Assembly: GCA_934394595.1 (NCBI GenBank)
Contig: CAKRRX010000075.1
Span: 1-12,371 of the forward strand
Origin: an uncultured Blautia sp.
GTDB taxonomy: Bacteria > Bacillota > Clostridia > Lachnospirales > Lachnospiraceae
Length of the DNA stretch: 12,371 bases
Direction of reading: 5' to 3'
Numbering within the stretch: the first letter of the stretch is position 1; each line of letters starts with the position of its first letter. The translations under genes were made by a program, and so were the position numbers. The notes below the pieces were generated by a model, which saw only the letters and a list, made by a program, of their open reading frames with translations, was not told where the DNA came from and did no database searches. Below are positions 1-7,200 of this stretch, piece by piece.

Positions 1-73
1 GGGGTGACAAGATTCGAACTTGCGGCCTCCTGGTCCCAAACCAGGCGCTCTAGCCAAACTGAGCCACACCCCG
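1..73 (-). tRNA. tRNA-Pro (UGG anticodon), 3' end cut by window edge
   Basis: Reading the minus strand from 73, the sequence folds as a tRNA. The acceptor 5' strand is CGGGGTG, followed by T8 G9, a D-arm with GCTC/GAGC pairing, and an anticodon stem CCTGG/CCAGG enclosing loop TTTGGGA, whose anticodon is TGG. A T-arm follows with the invariant TTCGAAT loop. The acceptor 3' strand is CACCCC; the last pair, the discriminator and any CCA lie beyond position 1. A 5' C1 is usual for bacterial tRNA-Pro. UGG reads proline CCN codons. A perfect promoter lies about 80 bp upstream. Further tRNA genes could follow outside the window. Confidence 0.96.
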
Positions 74-155
74 ATGTATACAACATCATCTCTATGAAGT
101 TGTCATGTCCTTGTGTTCCTCAAGATTTTCTTTTCTCTCGCTCAAGGCAAGAGTT

Positions 156-184
156 ATTATATTATATGGTGTACCATTTGTCAA
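156..184 (-). promoter_or_regulatory. Strong sigma-A-type promoter for the tRNA-Pro gene
   Basis: On the minus strand there is TTGACA (184-179), a 17-bp spacer, then TATAAT (161-156), a perfect match to both hexamers at optimal spacing. Transcription would start near 149, giving a leader of about 75 nt before the tRNA 5' end at 73, to be removed by RNase P. The spacer contains an inverted repeat, ATGGT-2-ACCAT (166-177). It could be an operator or chance. Confidence 0.9.
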
Positions 185-287
185 CACCTTTTTTTACAAA
201 TTTTTATATTTTTTTCAAAAAATCATATAAATTCGGGAAAGCCGCATAAAATAAGGGCTGACGGCATCTGAGGTGCTATGATTTTCT

Positions 288-309
288 CTGTTTTGGAAAC
301 AGTTTTTTT
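288..309 (+). terminator. Short hairpin with T7 run, plus-strand orientation
   Basis: CTGTTT (288-293), a 3-nt loop, AAACAG (297-302), then seven T residues. It has the form of a small intrinsic terminator read on the plus strand, but no plus-strand gene precedes it. The remaining DNA from 185 to 372 is very AT-rich and contains no convincing gene. The 61-aa minus ORF covering part of it has no ribosome site. Confidence 0.4.
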
Positions 310-372
310 ATTTTTTTCAAAATTTTTATAAAAATTTTTCTGCTTCCGGCTCCTGTCCGGCAGAGTTTTTAC

Positions 373-406
373 GCCGGGAAAACAAAATTTTTCCCGGCAT
401 TTTTTC
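373..406. terminator. Hairpin terminator downstream of the 417-3653 gene cluster
   Basis: GCCGGGAAAA (373-382), a 6-nt loop, then TTTTCCCGGC (389-398): a perfect 10-bp stem. It starts 19 nt past the stop codon of the last minus-strand gene, so it probably ends that operon. The best T-run (T6 at 400-405) is on the plus side. On the minus strand the hairpin is followed by GTAAAAAC, so the orientation is ambiguous. Confidence 0.6.
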
Positions 407-416
407 ATACTTTCAC

Positions 417-896
417 TTACAGAAAACGGATTTCTGCCTGAGGTTCTTTTCCCTCTTCCAGATTCAGGATCGCATAGCTTGGCTTACGGCCTTCCTGTCT
501 GGGAAACGAAACACTGCCGGGATTGATCACCAGCACACCGTTTTTTTTCTCAATCACAGGCTTATGGGTATGACCAAACAACACAATCTCGCATTCCCGT
601 GCCGCTGCTTCCTCTGAAATTCCATAAAGATCCATGGAAACACCGTAATTATGGCCATGGGTCACCATAATTTTGTGACCTTCCAGCACGATTTCATCTT
701 CCCTGAGAAGATCACTGAAAAAATCATTATTTCCTGCCACTATGGTGCAGGGACAGTCAGCAAGAGCTTCAATAAAAAACTCTCTGCCTTCCACATCCCC
801 GCAGTGGATCAGATAGTCAAAGGGCTTTTCCCGCTCTACCACCTGTTCCAGTTTCTCATCTCTTCCATGGGTATCGCTGACTGCCAGTATTTTCAT
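417..896 (-). CDS. MJ0936-family metallophosphoesterase (YfcE/YsnB-like)
   Basis: A 159-aa cytosolic phosphodiesterase of the calcineurin-like superfamily, which uses a two-metal centre to hydrolyse phosphodiesters. The physiological substrate is unknown for this family. All metal-binding motifs are visible in order: D8-T-H10, G33-D34, G55-N-N-D58, T79-H-G-H82 and G108-H-T-H111, followed by N125-P-G-S. The length is normal for the family. Its ATG at 896 overlaps the end of rdgB (stop 893-895) as ATGA, so translation is probably coupled. The rdgB/phosphoesterase pairing resembles ysnA-ysnB of Bacillus subtilis. It differs clearly from the second phosphoesterase at 2677-3219, being shorter and carrying GNND instead of GNCE, so it is a paralogue and not a recent duplicate. 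Confidence 0.93.
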   Translation of the reverse strand: MKILAVSDTHGRDEKLEQVVEREKPFDYLIHCGDVEGREFFIEALADCPCTIVAGNNDFFSDLLREDEIVLEGHKIMVTHGHNYGVSMDLYGISEEAAARECEIVLFGHTHKPVIEKKNGVLVINPGSVSFPRQEGRKPSYAILNLEEGKEPQAEIRFL

Positions 897-1477
897 CGCA
901 GTTCTTCCTTTATCATCTGAAGGGCTTTTCCTCTATGGCTGATCTTGTTTTTTTCCTCCATAGATAATTCTGCGGAGGTACAGCCATATTCAGGAAGGAA
1001 AAAGATCGGGTCATAGCCGAAACCATTTTCGCCTTTTTCCTCATAGCCAATCCTGCCTTCCATGGTTCCCCGTACTGTTTTCACAGTTCCATCCGGAAAA
1101 ACCGCTGCAATGGCGCACACAAAACGGGCAGTACGCTTCTCATCCGGTACTCCCTCCAGCCTGTGGATCAGATTGGCATTTTTGGTATGGTAATCGGTGT
1201 GTTCTCCCATATAGCGAGCTGAATAAACGCCTGGTTCTTTGTTCAGATAATCAATTTCCAATCCAGAATCATCGGCAAGGACGATTTCTCCTGTAAGCTT
1301 GCTGATGGCAGAGGCCTTGATAATGGCATTGTCTTCAAAGGTTTTTCCATCTTCCACAATATCGGCCTGGATTCCGGCTTCTTTCATAGAAAGAACCTCT
1401 GCATCCAGGTCGGAAAGGATCTGACGGATTTCTTTCATTTTATCTGCATTTCCAGTTGCAAAAATAATCTTTTTCAT
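893..1477 (-). CDS. rdgB: XTP/dITP pyrophosphatase (RdgB/HAM1 family)
   Basis: A 194-aa house-cleaning NTP pyrophosphatase that hydrolyses non-canonical purine triphosphates (dITP, XTP, ITP) to monophosphates and pyrophosphate, keeping them out of DNA and RNA. The family signatures are all present: ATGNADKMKEI (residues 7-17), LADDSGLEID (67-76, with the catalytic acidic pair), PGVYSARY (82-89), FGYDPIF (153-159), TSAEL (167-171) and KNKISHRGKA (176-185). The length is typical. The start at 1477 overlaps the methyltransferase stop (1474-1476) as ATGA, and the stop overlaps the next phosphoesterase start in the same way, so three genes are translationally coupled. Confidence 0.97.
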   Translation of the reverse strand: MKKIIFATGNADKMKEIRQILSDLDAEVLSMKEAGIQADIVEDGKTFEDNAIIKASAISKLTGEIVLADDSGLEIDYLNKEPGVYSARYMGEHTDYHTKNANLIHRLEGVPDEKRTARFVCAIAAVFPDGTVKTVRGTMEGRIGYEEKGENGFGYDPIFFLPEYGCTSAELSMEEKNKISHRGKALQMIKEELR

Positions 1478-2658
1478 GATCTGGCACTCTCTTTCTTGTC
1501 CTGTGGCTGTGTCCTTCTTGGTGGCTTTGGACCTAAAAACTGGTAAAAATACGTTTTCAGCATTCCATTATAAATTTTGCGGTTCTTATCTGCCTTACGC
1601 CCGATATCATTTTCTGCTTTATCATAGGACGTGATCAGATACATGGACCATTTGTCCAGCCCACGATAGCTTTCCCCGATTTCCCGGTAAAGCTGTGGGA
1701 GGGCCGCTTTCTCTTCCAGACGTTCACCATAAGGTGGATTGGTGATAATAAAGCCGTAGGACTTCGGATGGTGAAGTTCTTTTACAGGGCGCTGCTGGAA
1801 ATGGATCAGGCTGTCTACACCTGCCATTTTGGCATTTGCCCGGGCTGCTTTTAATGCTTCCGGGTCAATATCATAGCCCTGGATATCCGTCTCGATCTGC
1901 AGATTTACACGATCCTGTGCCTCTTCTACTGCACTGTACCAGCATCTTCGCGGTACCACATGCTTCCAGTCCTCCGCAAGGAAAGAACGGTTCATCCCAG
2001 GCGCAATGTCTGCTGCCATCATAGCCGCCTCAATAGGGAAGGTTCCGCTTCCACAGAACGGATCCACAAAGCTTCGGTCCTTCTTCCATGGAGTCAGCAT
2101 GATCAGGGCGCTGGCAAGAGTTTCCGTGATCGGAGCCTTCACTGTCATCTGGCGGTATCCTCTCTTATGAAGGGAAACACCGGATGTATCAATTCCAATG
2201 GTAGCCACATCTTTCATAAAAGCCACTCGGATTGGAAAACTGGCCCCGTCCTCTGGAAACCAGGATACATTGTATACGCTCTTCAAACGCTCTACAATGG
2301 CCTTTTTCATGATAGACTGGATATCAGAGGGGCTGAACAGTTTACTCTTTACAGAATTGGCTTTTGCCACCCAGAACTTACCATCCTGAGGGATATAACG
2401 TTCCCATGGCAAGGCTTTTGTAGCCTCAAAAAGTTCGTCGAAGGTCTCTGCTTTTACCTCAGCAACCTTCAGCAGGATACGCTCTGTGGTGCGCAGAAAG
2501 ACATTGGCATCTGCAATTCCCTGGGCATCTGCCAGGAACGTAACTTTGCCGTCTTCCACCTTGCTGATCTCATAGCCAAGATCCAGTATTTCACGCTTCA
2601 GGACCGCCTCCAGACCAAAATGGCAGGGTGCGATCAGTTCAAATTTTTCCATACTCAT
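1474..2658 (-). CDS. rlmL: THUMP-domain class I methyltransferase, RlmL/YpsC-like (23S rRNA m2G)
   Basis: A 394-aa SAM-dependent RNA methyltransferase. Residues about 55-155 form the THUMP RNA-binding region, and about 165-390 the Rossmann-type catalytic domain. Motif I is DPFCGSGTF (199-207), the acidic ribose-binding loop is GYDIDP (261-266) and the catalytic motif IV is NPPYGERL (307-314), typical of N2-guanine methylation. E. coli RlmL/RlmKL methylates G2445 of 23S rRNA; the Bacillus counterpart is YpsC. The length matches YpsC-type single-domain enzymes; the C-terminal RlmK half of E. coli RlmKL is absent. The likely start is ATG 2658, with AAGGG about 12 nt upstream; a second ATG lies two codons in. 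The position specificity is inferred from the family. Confidence 0.92.
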   Translation of the reverse strand: MSMEKFELIAPCHFGLEAVLKREILDLGYEISKVEDGKVTFLADAQGIADANVFLRTTERILLKVAEVKAETFDELFEATKALPWERYIPQDGKFWVAKANSVKSKLFSPSDIQSIMKKAIVERLKSVYNVSWFPEDGASFPIRVAFMKDVATIGIDTSGVSLHKRGYRQMTVKAPITETLASALIMLTPWKKDRSFVDPFCGSGTFPIEAAMMAADIAPGMNRSFLAEDWKHVVPRRCWYSAVEEAQDRVNLQIETDIQGYDIDPEALKAARANAKMAGVDSLIHFQQRPVKELHHPKSYGFIITNPPYGERLEEKAALPQLYREIGESYRGLDKWSMYLITSYDKAENDIGRKADKNRKIYNGMLKTYFYQFLGPKPPRRTQPQDKKESARS

Positions 2659-2676
2659 TTCTCGTATTTTCCCTTC

Positions 2677-3219
2677 TTAAAGTGCAATGCTTTTTACAAT
2701 ATTTCCCTCAAAATCCTTGATGGAAAAAATACCATTTTCCAGCACTGCATATGTAGGCGGATTTCCCTCCTTGGGGATGGAAACAGAACCGGGATTCAAA
2801 AGGATATAACCCTCCATCTGCTCTGCTTTCAGTACATGTGTATGCCCGTGGATCAGGATATCTCCCTGGCATAATGGCGGCAGGTGATTCTGGTTGTATA
2901 CATGTCCATGAGTGGCGTAAAATGTCTTGCCTTCAATGGCAAGGATGCAGTAATCTGCCATCACCGGAAACTCCAAAACCATCTGATCCACCTCAGCCTC
3001 ACAGTTTCCTCTCACTGCATAGATTTTATCCTTCATGGCATTGAGCATGGGGATTACCTGCTTGGGAGCATATTCCTTCGGCAGATCGTTTCGGGGACCA
3101 TGATAAAGCAGATCGCCCAGCAGAACCAGGCGCTCTGCTCCTTCTTTCTCAAAAGCATCCAGCATTTTCCTGCAATAGTAAGCAGAACCGTGGATGTCGG
3201 AAGCAAACATATATTTCAT
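2677..3219 (-). CDS. yfcE: YfcE-type metallophosphodiesterase
   Basis: A 180-aa phosphodiesterase closely resembling E. coli YfcE, a manganese-dependent enzyme active on model phosphodiesters with unknown natural substrate. Shared features include the start KYMFASDIHGS, GD (35-36), HGPRN (40-44), GNCEAEVDQM (71-80), THGH (103-106), GHTH (125-128) and NPGSVSIPKEGNPPTYAVL (142-160). All metal ligands are present. E. coli has Asp where this protein has Glu74 in the GNC-D/E motif, a conservative change. GAGGAG lies about 11 nt before the ATG. It sits 18 bp upstream of the methyltransferase gene and 113 bp downstream of the rhodanese gene, so it may head the tightly packed part of the cluster. Confidence 0.95.
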   Translation of the reverse strand: MKYMFASDIHGSAYYCRKMLDAFEKEGAERLVLLGDLLYHGPRNDLPKEYAPKQVIPMLNAMKDKIYAVRGNCEAEVDQMVLEFPVMADYCILAIEGKTFYATHGHVYNQNHLPPLCQGDILIHGHTHVLKAEQMEGYILLNPGSVSIPKEGNPPTYAVLENGIFSIKDFEGNIVKSIAL

Positions 3220-3332
3220 AAACTTGGTTTCTCCTCTGTTTTTAACCTTTTTTCCCTTTTACCTTATCATGCCTCAGATAAAAATACAAGAGAATCCCTG
3301 TACCGCTGCAAGATTTCATCTTCTTCCTTTTG

Positions 3333-3653
3333 TTATTTAAGATCACAGATCAGGTTCCGGCCTCTGTATGCATTCAGCCCACCGATCACCGTTCTGGTCT
3401 GATATCCTTTTTTTGCCAGGATCCTGGCTGCCACAAGGCTTGCACCGCCCCTTTCGCAGTACAGTACAAGAGTTTTTCCCTTTGGAAAATCGTATTCCTG
3501 CATTTCTTCAAATCTCTCATAGGGCACATTTATGGCGCCCTTTATATGACCGGTACGGTAGACTTCCCGGTCTCTTAAATCTATCAGAAAGGCATCTTTT
3601 CGCCCAACATAATAATCCAGCATTTTTGCGGAAATCGGCTCCACAGGAAACAT
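3333..3653 (-). CDS. Single-domain rhodanese-like protein
   Basis: A 106-aa cytosolic rhodanese (sulfurtransferase) domain. Visible family landmarks are LIDLRDREVYRTGHIKGAINVPY (23-45), with the CH2A-type D-R and G-H-I-x-G-A-I-N pattern, and the active-site loop C66-E-R-G-G-A-S72, whose Cys would carry the persulfide. The C-terminal part has GGLNAYRG (91-98). The length is that of stand-alone PspE/GlpE-like proteins. AAGGGG lies 7 nt before ATG 3653, a good ribosome site. A promoter candidate lies just upstream. The sulfur acceptor is unknown, and nothing adjacent suggests a sulfur pathway. Confidence 0.93.
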   Translation of the reverse strand: MFPVEPISAKMLDYYVGRKDAFLIDLRDREVYRTGHIKGAINVPYERFEEMQEYDFPKGKTLVLYCERGGASLVAARILAKKGYQTRTVIGGLNAYRGRNLICDLK

Positions 3654-3672
3654 GATAAATCCCCTTTTTCAC

Positions 3673-3703
3673 AGTATATGCCGTGTTTTTTTGCCTGTGA
3701 CAA
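3673..3703 (-). promoter_or_regulatory. Possible promoter for the rhodanese-led cluster
   Basis: On the minus strand there is TTGTCA (3703-3698) and TATACT (3678-3673), each 5 of 6 to consensus, but with a 19-bp spacer that is longer than ideal. Transcription would begin about 13-15 nt upstream of the rhodanese ATG, close to its ribosome site. Confidence 0.45.
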
Positions 3704-3740
3704 TGACCATTACCCAGGCGTGCAGACTGCAGGAGAAAGA

Positions 3741-3790
3741 GGGAGCTGACGCTCCTGGTAACATTTCAGCCAGCGCCAGCTCCCTTTTTT
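3741..3790. terminator. Long hairpin between the small Asn-rich ORF and the rhodanese gene
   Basis: GGGAGCTG-a-CGCT (3741-3753) pairs with AGCG-c-CAGCTCCC (3772-3784), a 12-bp stem with one mismatch. T6 follows on the plus side (3785-3790). On the minus strand the stem is followed by TCTTTCTCC, a weaker U-tract. It lies 33 bp past the stop of the small ORF at 3817, so it probably ends that transcript. Confidence 0.6.
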
Positions 3791-3816
3791 CGGTAAACAG
3801 CTTTATCACATTCTTC

Positions 3817-3987
3817 TTAATATCTGGAAGTGGTATCTTCCTCAGACTCATAGGAATTGCGGTTCTTATTTTTGCTGCTGTTTTTAGAATAGCTGTTTTT
3901 GCAGTCCTGAGAATTCATTTCACTCTCATAATTTTTGTTTGTGGAATTTTTGCTGTTTCTGTTTTCTGACTCATAATTCTTTGCCAT
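3817..3987 (-). CDS. Small 56-aa Asn/Ser/Lys/Glu-rich protein, unknown function
   Basis: I do not recognise this family. The ORF runs from ATG 3987 to TAA 3817-3819. A perfect AGGAGG (3997-4002) lies 9 nt before the ATG, among the best ribosome sites in the window. The protein begins MAKNYESENR. It has 12 Asn, 12 Ser, 7 Lys and 7 Glu among 56 residues, and no Leu, Ile, Val, Phe, Trp, Pro, Gly or His. Short imperfect repeats recur: KNYESE (3-8), KNYESE (18-23), KNSYSKN (30-36) and NSYESE (44-49). It should be highly soluble and disordered. It is a separate unit with its own hairpin downstream and a candidate forespore promoter upstream. A spore-associated small protein is one possibility, but it does not match alpha/beta or gamma SASP signatures. 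Confidence 0.75.
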   Translation of the reverse strand: MAKNYESENRNSKNSTNKNYESEMNSQDCKNSYSKNSSKNKNRNSYESEEDTTSRY

Positions 3988-4028
3988 TTAGGTATTCCTC
4001 CTGTTGATGATTATCGTATTACCTTGGC

Positions 4029-4057
4029 TATTCTCCCCAAATCCGGCAAGAATATTC
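4029..4057 (-). promoter_or_regulatory. Candidate sigma-F-like (forespore) promoter of the small ORF
   Basis: On the minus strand GAATA (4057-4053) is followed after 14 nt by GGGGAGAATA (4038-4029). The second block fits the Bacillus sigma-F -10 pattern GGnnAnAnT(A/R); the first resembles its -35. The spacer is a nucleotide or two short of the usual value. The leader to the ATG would be about 35 nt and includes the AGGAGG. A vegetative alternative is a TATAAT farther upstream (about 4094-4099), but I see no -35 for it. Confidence 0.35.
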
Positions 4058-4173
4058 ATCAAAATGATATTGCTTTTTTTTCCAGTTTATATTATAATCT
4101 TTCTTGTAAAAAGAATTTACCCTTCAAAAATTTTTTTTACATAACCCCTTATTTAATTATTTATACTCCCCTC

Positions 4174-4206
4174 GAAAGACCCGGTAGCTCCCCTACCGGG
4201 TCTTTC
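4174..4206 (-). terminator. Terminator hairpin after the large surface-protein gene
   Basis: GAAAGACCCGGTAG (4174-4187) and CTACCGGGTCTTTC (4193-4206) form a perfect 14-bp stem with a 5-nt loop. It lies about 60 bp past the surface-protein stop. The U-rich part (TCTTTC) is inside the stem and no T-run follows, so termination may be imperfect. Confidence 0.65.
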
Positions 4207-4266
4207 ACTGTGGATTTATAAGGTCAATACTTTCTTTATAGATATTGTAGCAAAACGGATAGCCTT

Positions 4267-7200
4267 TTATAAACTGTCATTTTTGTGTCTGCGGGCGAGT
4301 ACCCCTGCAAACACTATTGCCATTGCAGCTGCCATCAAAAACAGCCATCTCACAATGTCCGTGTCATCCCCGGTCCTGGGTGCCTCACTCTTTTTCTCAG
4401 ACTTCGGAGCAGGTGTTGCTGTCGCCTTAACAGCAGGCGTCAGACTTATCTTAAGTCCATCTTCAGTGTTTTCCATTATGGTTAGAGTACCGTTCACAGT
4501 GCGGATATCATAGTTTTCTGTGGTATCTTTTTCCGAGCTGCCCCCAGTGGATGTATGAATCACAACCTCTTTGATCCGATTCTGGCCTTCACCTACATCG
4601 GTCTGACTTCCTTCCACCGTTACTTTACACTTTTCCCCTTCTGCCAGAGACCCTCCAGTAATAGTAAAGGAATCCTTCACAAGCGGTGTGCCATCGAAAA
4701 CCTTGCTTCCACTGTCCGCAGTAATGGTAATCGGACATTTGGCAATAGTCAGGCTCTGCGTTCCGGTCACATAGCCCTCATAGCACTCTGCGCAAGATAC
4801 GCGAACCTGAATGATCTTGCTATCCGATACTTCTATTGCAGTCAGCTTCTCCGGATCTGTGAACCAGTTCCTGCCGTCGGCGCTGTATTCTACTGTCAGC
4901 CGGTTTTTGTTTAAATCTGCTGCCTGTGCCTTTTCTGTTTCCAAAGGTGTTCCATCATAGACTTTCAAAGCATCCTTCGGCTCCAGGGTTACAAATTGAT
5001 CAATAGCACCTCGGGTTACTTTTAAAGTTCCGATGTTTTCCGTAAGGATATAATTGTCCTTCGCAGCAGTCTTGTTCCATACAAGCTGATAGGTGTTCTT
5101 GCTTTCTCCTACCGTCCTTTGGAATCCGTTTACCGAAAAGCTCACCGTTTCGCCGTTTACCAGCCCCTCTACAGTTCCATTTGCAGTCAACGGGGTTCCA
5201 TCGTAGGTCTTAGTGGCGTCCAGCGTTGTTACGGTAAGCATTGCCTGGTAAATCATCACTGTAGCAGTCTTCGCAGGACTATCAATGCCATTTTTATCCT
5301 TCACCTTTACATTAACCCAATACGTTCCTGCATCTTCAAATTCTGGCAACAGCGTTGACCAGTCTCCATTCTTCTTTTGATACCATAAAGTATCTCCCTC
5401 AATTCCCGTTGGCGTTACCACCACAGAATGACTTTCCCCATCATATATTCCTGCATAATCAGTAACCCCAAAATCTTTTCTGTCATAGTAAACCTTCAGG
5501 GTGAGGCTTCCGTCTCCTTTTACAGCGCCGCTCATTTCGCGGGTACCACTCTTCACCGTATACCCCTCATAACTCCTAGGCATTGCCTGGACGTAAGCTC
5601 CTACAGCTACATCAGAAATTGTCTCTGCCTCCTCCGGACTCGGGCCGTAGGTTCCGTCCGCATTTTGCAGATAATGCTCTATTCGGTAATCTGTGGATAT
5701 TTTTGTATATTGAAAAATATACTCGACTGTTCCCGTGGATGACGAGTTTTCCGGACGCTGAATCACAGCTCTGGCCTTTTGACCACTTGCCAGCTGATAT
5801 CCGTCAACAGGCTTATATACAACAGTCTGAAAATTCGCCGCCGTATCAGCTGTCAGCTTTGTTTCAATGTCTATGCCAGCACACTGATACTTAACTGTAT
5901 ATCTCCATATCTTAAGCTTCGTATAGACAAATACGATTTCCTGTCCTTCTCTGGAAATAAGTGCATTCTTGACCAGCTCATTTGTATAATATCTCGCCAG
6001 CACCGGATTTTCTGAAGCGCCAGGAGCTTTTTCATTTACCGTCTCATTTCTGAATGCAGATTTCGAACTCCTGTATAATTCATTTCCGTTTTCATCCTTT
6101 GCAACAACATCGTAGGAAAGCACATCTGCGCTTTTCCAACGTGCATACAACGTAATGTTTTGTGTGATCTTTGTGCCTTCTGCAAATATGTCCTTAAAGC
6201 CTTGATCCTTATACCATCCAAGGAAAGTATCCCCCTCTCTTTGAGGCACTGGAAGGGTAACCGTATCATACTTTTTAACAGTTTTATCTGCCAGGACTCC
6301 CTGATTTTGTATATCCGTGGCATTTGCTTCAAAGGAAACAGTGTAATCAGGTTTCGCCCAGCCTGCAAAAATCCTGATGTCGTGGGAAGGCATTCCCTCA
6401 TCCCAGTTCACTCTCACATCTTCTGTACAAGCCTCCGAGGTGTACCATCCGGTAAATACGTAATCTTCATCCATACCATACGGTTTATATGCTGTTTTCG
6501 GTTTGACATTTTCCAGCTTTTCCTCATATTTAAGCCATTTATTGGAAGTCCATCCACAGTTTTCAAAAGCAATCTGGTAAGAATTACGAGTATAATACAA
6601 CCAGGGATCACCATCGCTGTCTTTATTTCTTTTCCATTCATAAAAAGTAAATCCATCGATAGACTGCTTATCCACTTCCATTAATCTATTGAATCTGGAC
6701 GTGGAAAATTGTCTGTATATCTGTCGTTTTCCCTCAAGATCTTCAATATAAAATGTAATAGTGGCACCCGTTTGCAGCTGGTCCTGATACGCCACAATAT
6801 TCTGTGCCGGCATGTTTGCGATCATCGTATACCAGGGATGCAACGCTCCAGTCGACGAATCAAAATTAACTGCCCATTTACTGCCCTGACAGCGTTCTGA
6901 CCACTTTTGGGAAACATCTTGTCCATACTGGGCACGGATTGTTAAGCTATTATCCAATGTTGCTTTATATTTTGCTCCATCCTTTTCCACCTTATAAAAC
7001 GTTATCGTATAAATATTTCTCCGGTAATAAACATTCTTTACTGCAGTGCCGTCCCTTGTGATCGTTACGTTAGAATCCTCTTTATTATAATAAAATCCTT
7101 CATAATTCTTTAATGGGGCGTCTGGGATTGCAGTGCCTACAGCTCCAGTCCCGGTAATAGAACTTTCGTAGTCATAGCCTTTCAGACCTCCTGCCGCCTC

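Noticed and set aside
223..408. 61-aa minus-strand ORF in the AT-rich spacer
   Set aside because: It starts at the terminator hairpin stem, has no ribosome site and is Lys/Asn/Phe-rich as expected of translated AT-rich DNA.
1960..2874. 304-aa plus-strand ORF
   Set aside because: It is fully antisense to the methyltransferase and part of yfcE, both strongly supported; its translation shows no recognisable motif and it has no ribosome site.
3669..3851. 60-aa minus-strand ORF downstream of the small gene
   Set aside because: It starts within the Asn-rich gene in another frame, runs through the 3741-3790 hairpin and lacks a ribosome site.
3652..3969. 105-aa plus-strand ORF with a hydrophobic tail
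   Set aside because: It is antisense to the small Asn-rich gene. Asn/Lys codons read in reverse give Phe/Ile/Leu/Val, which explains the false membrane-like tail. It also crosses a terminator hairpin and has no Shine-Dalgarno sequence.
6036..6656. Minus-strand ORFs of 121 and 80 aa within the surface-protein gene
   Set aside because: They lie in another frame of the 1,425-aa gene, whose continuous module structure covers the whole stretch.
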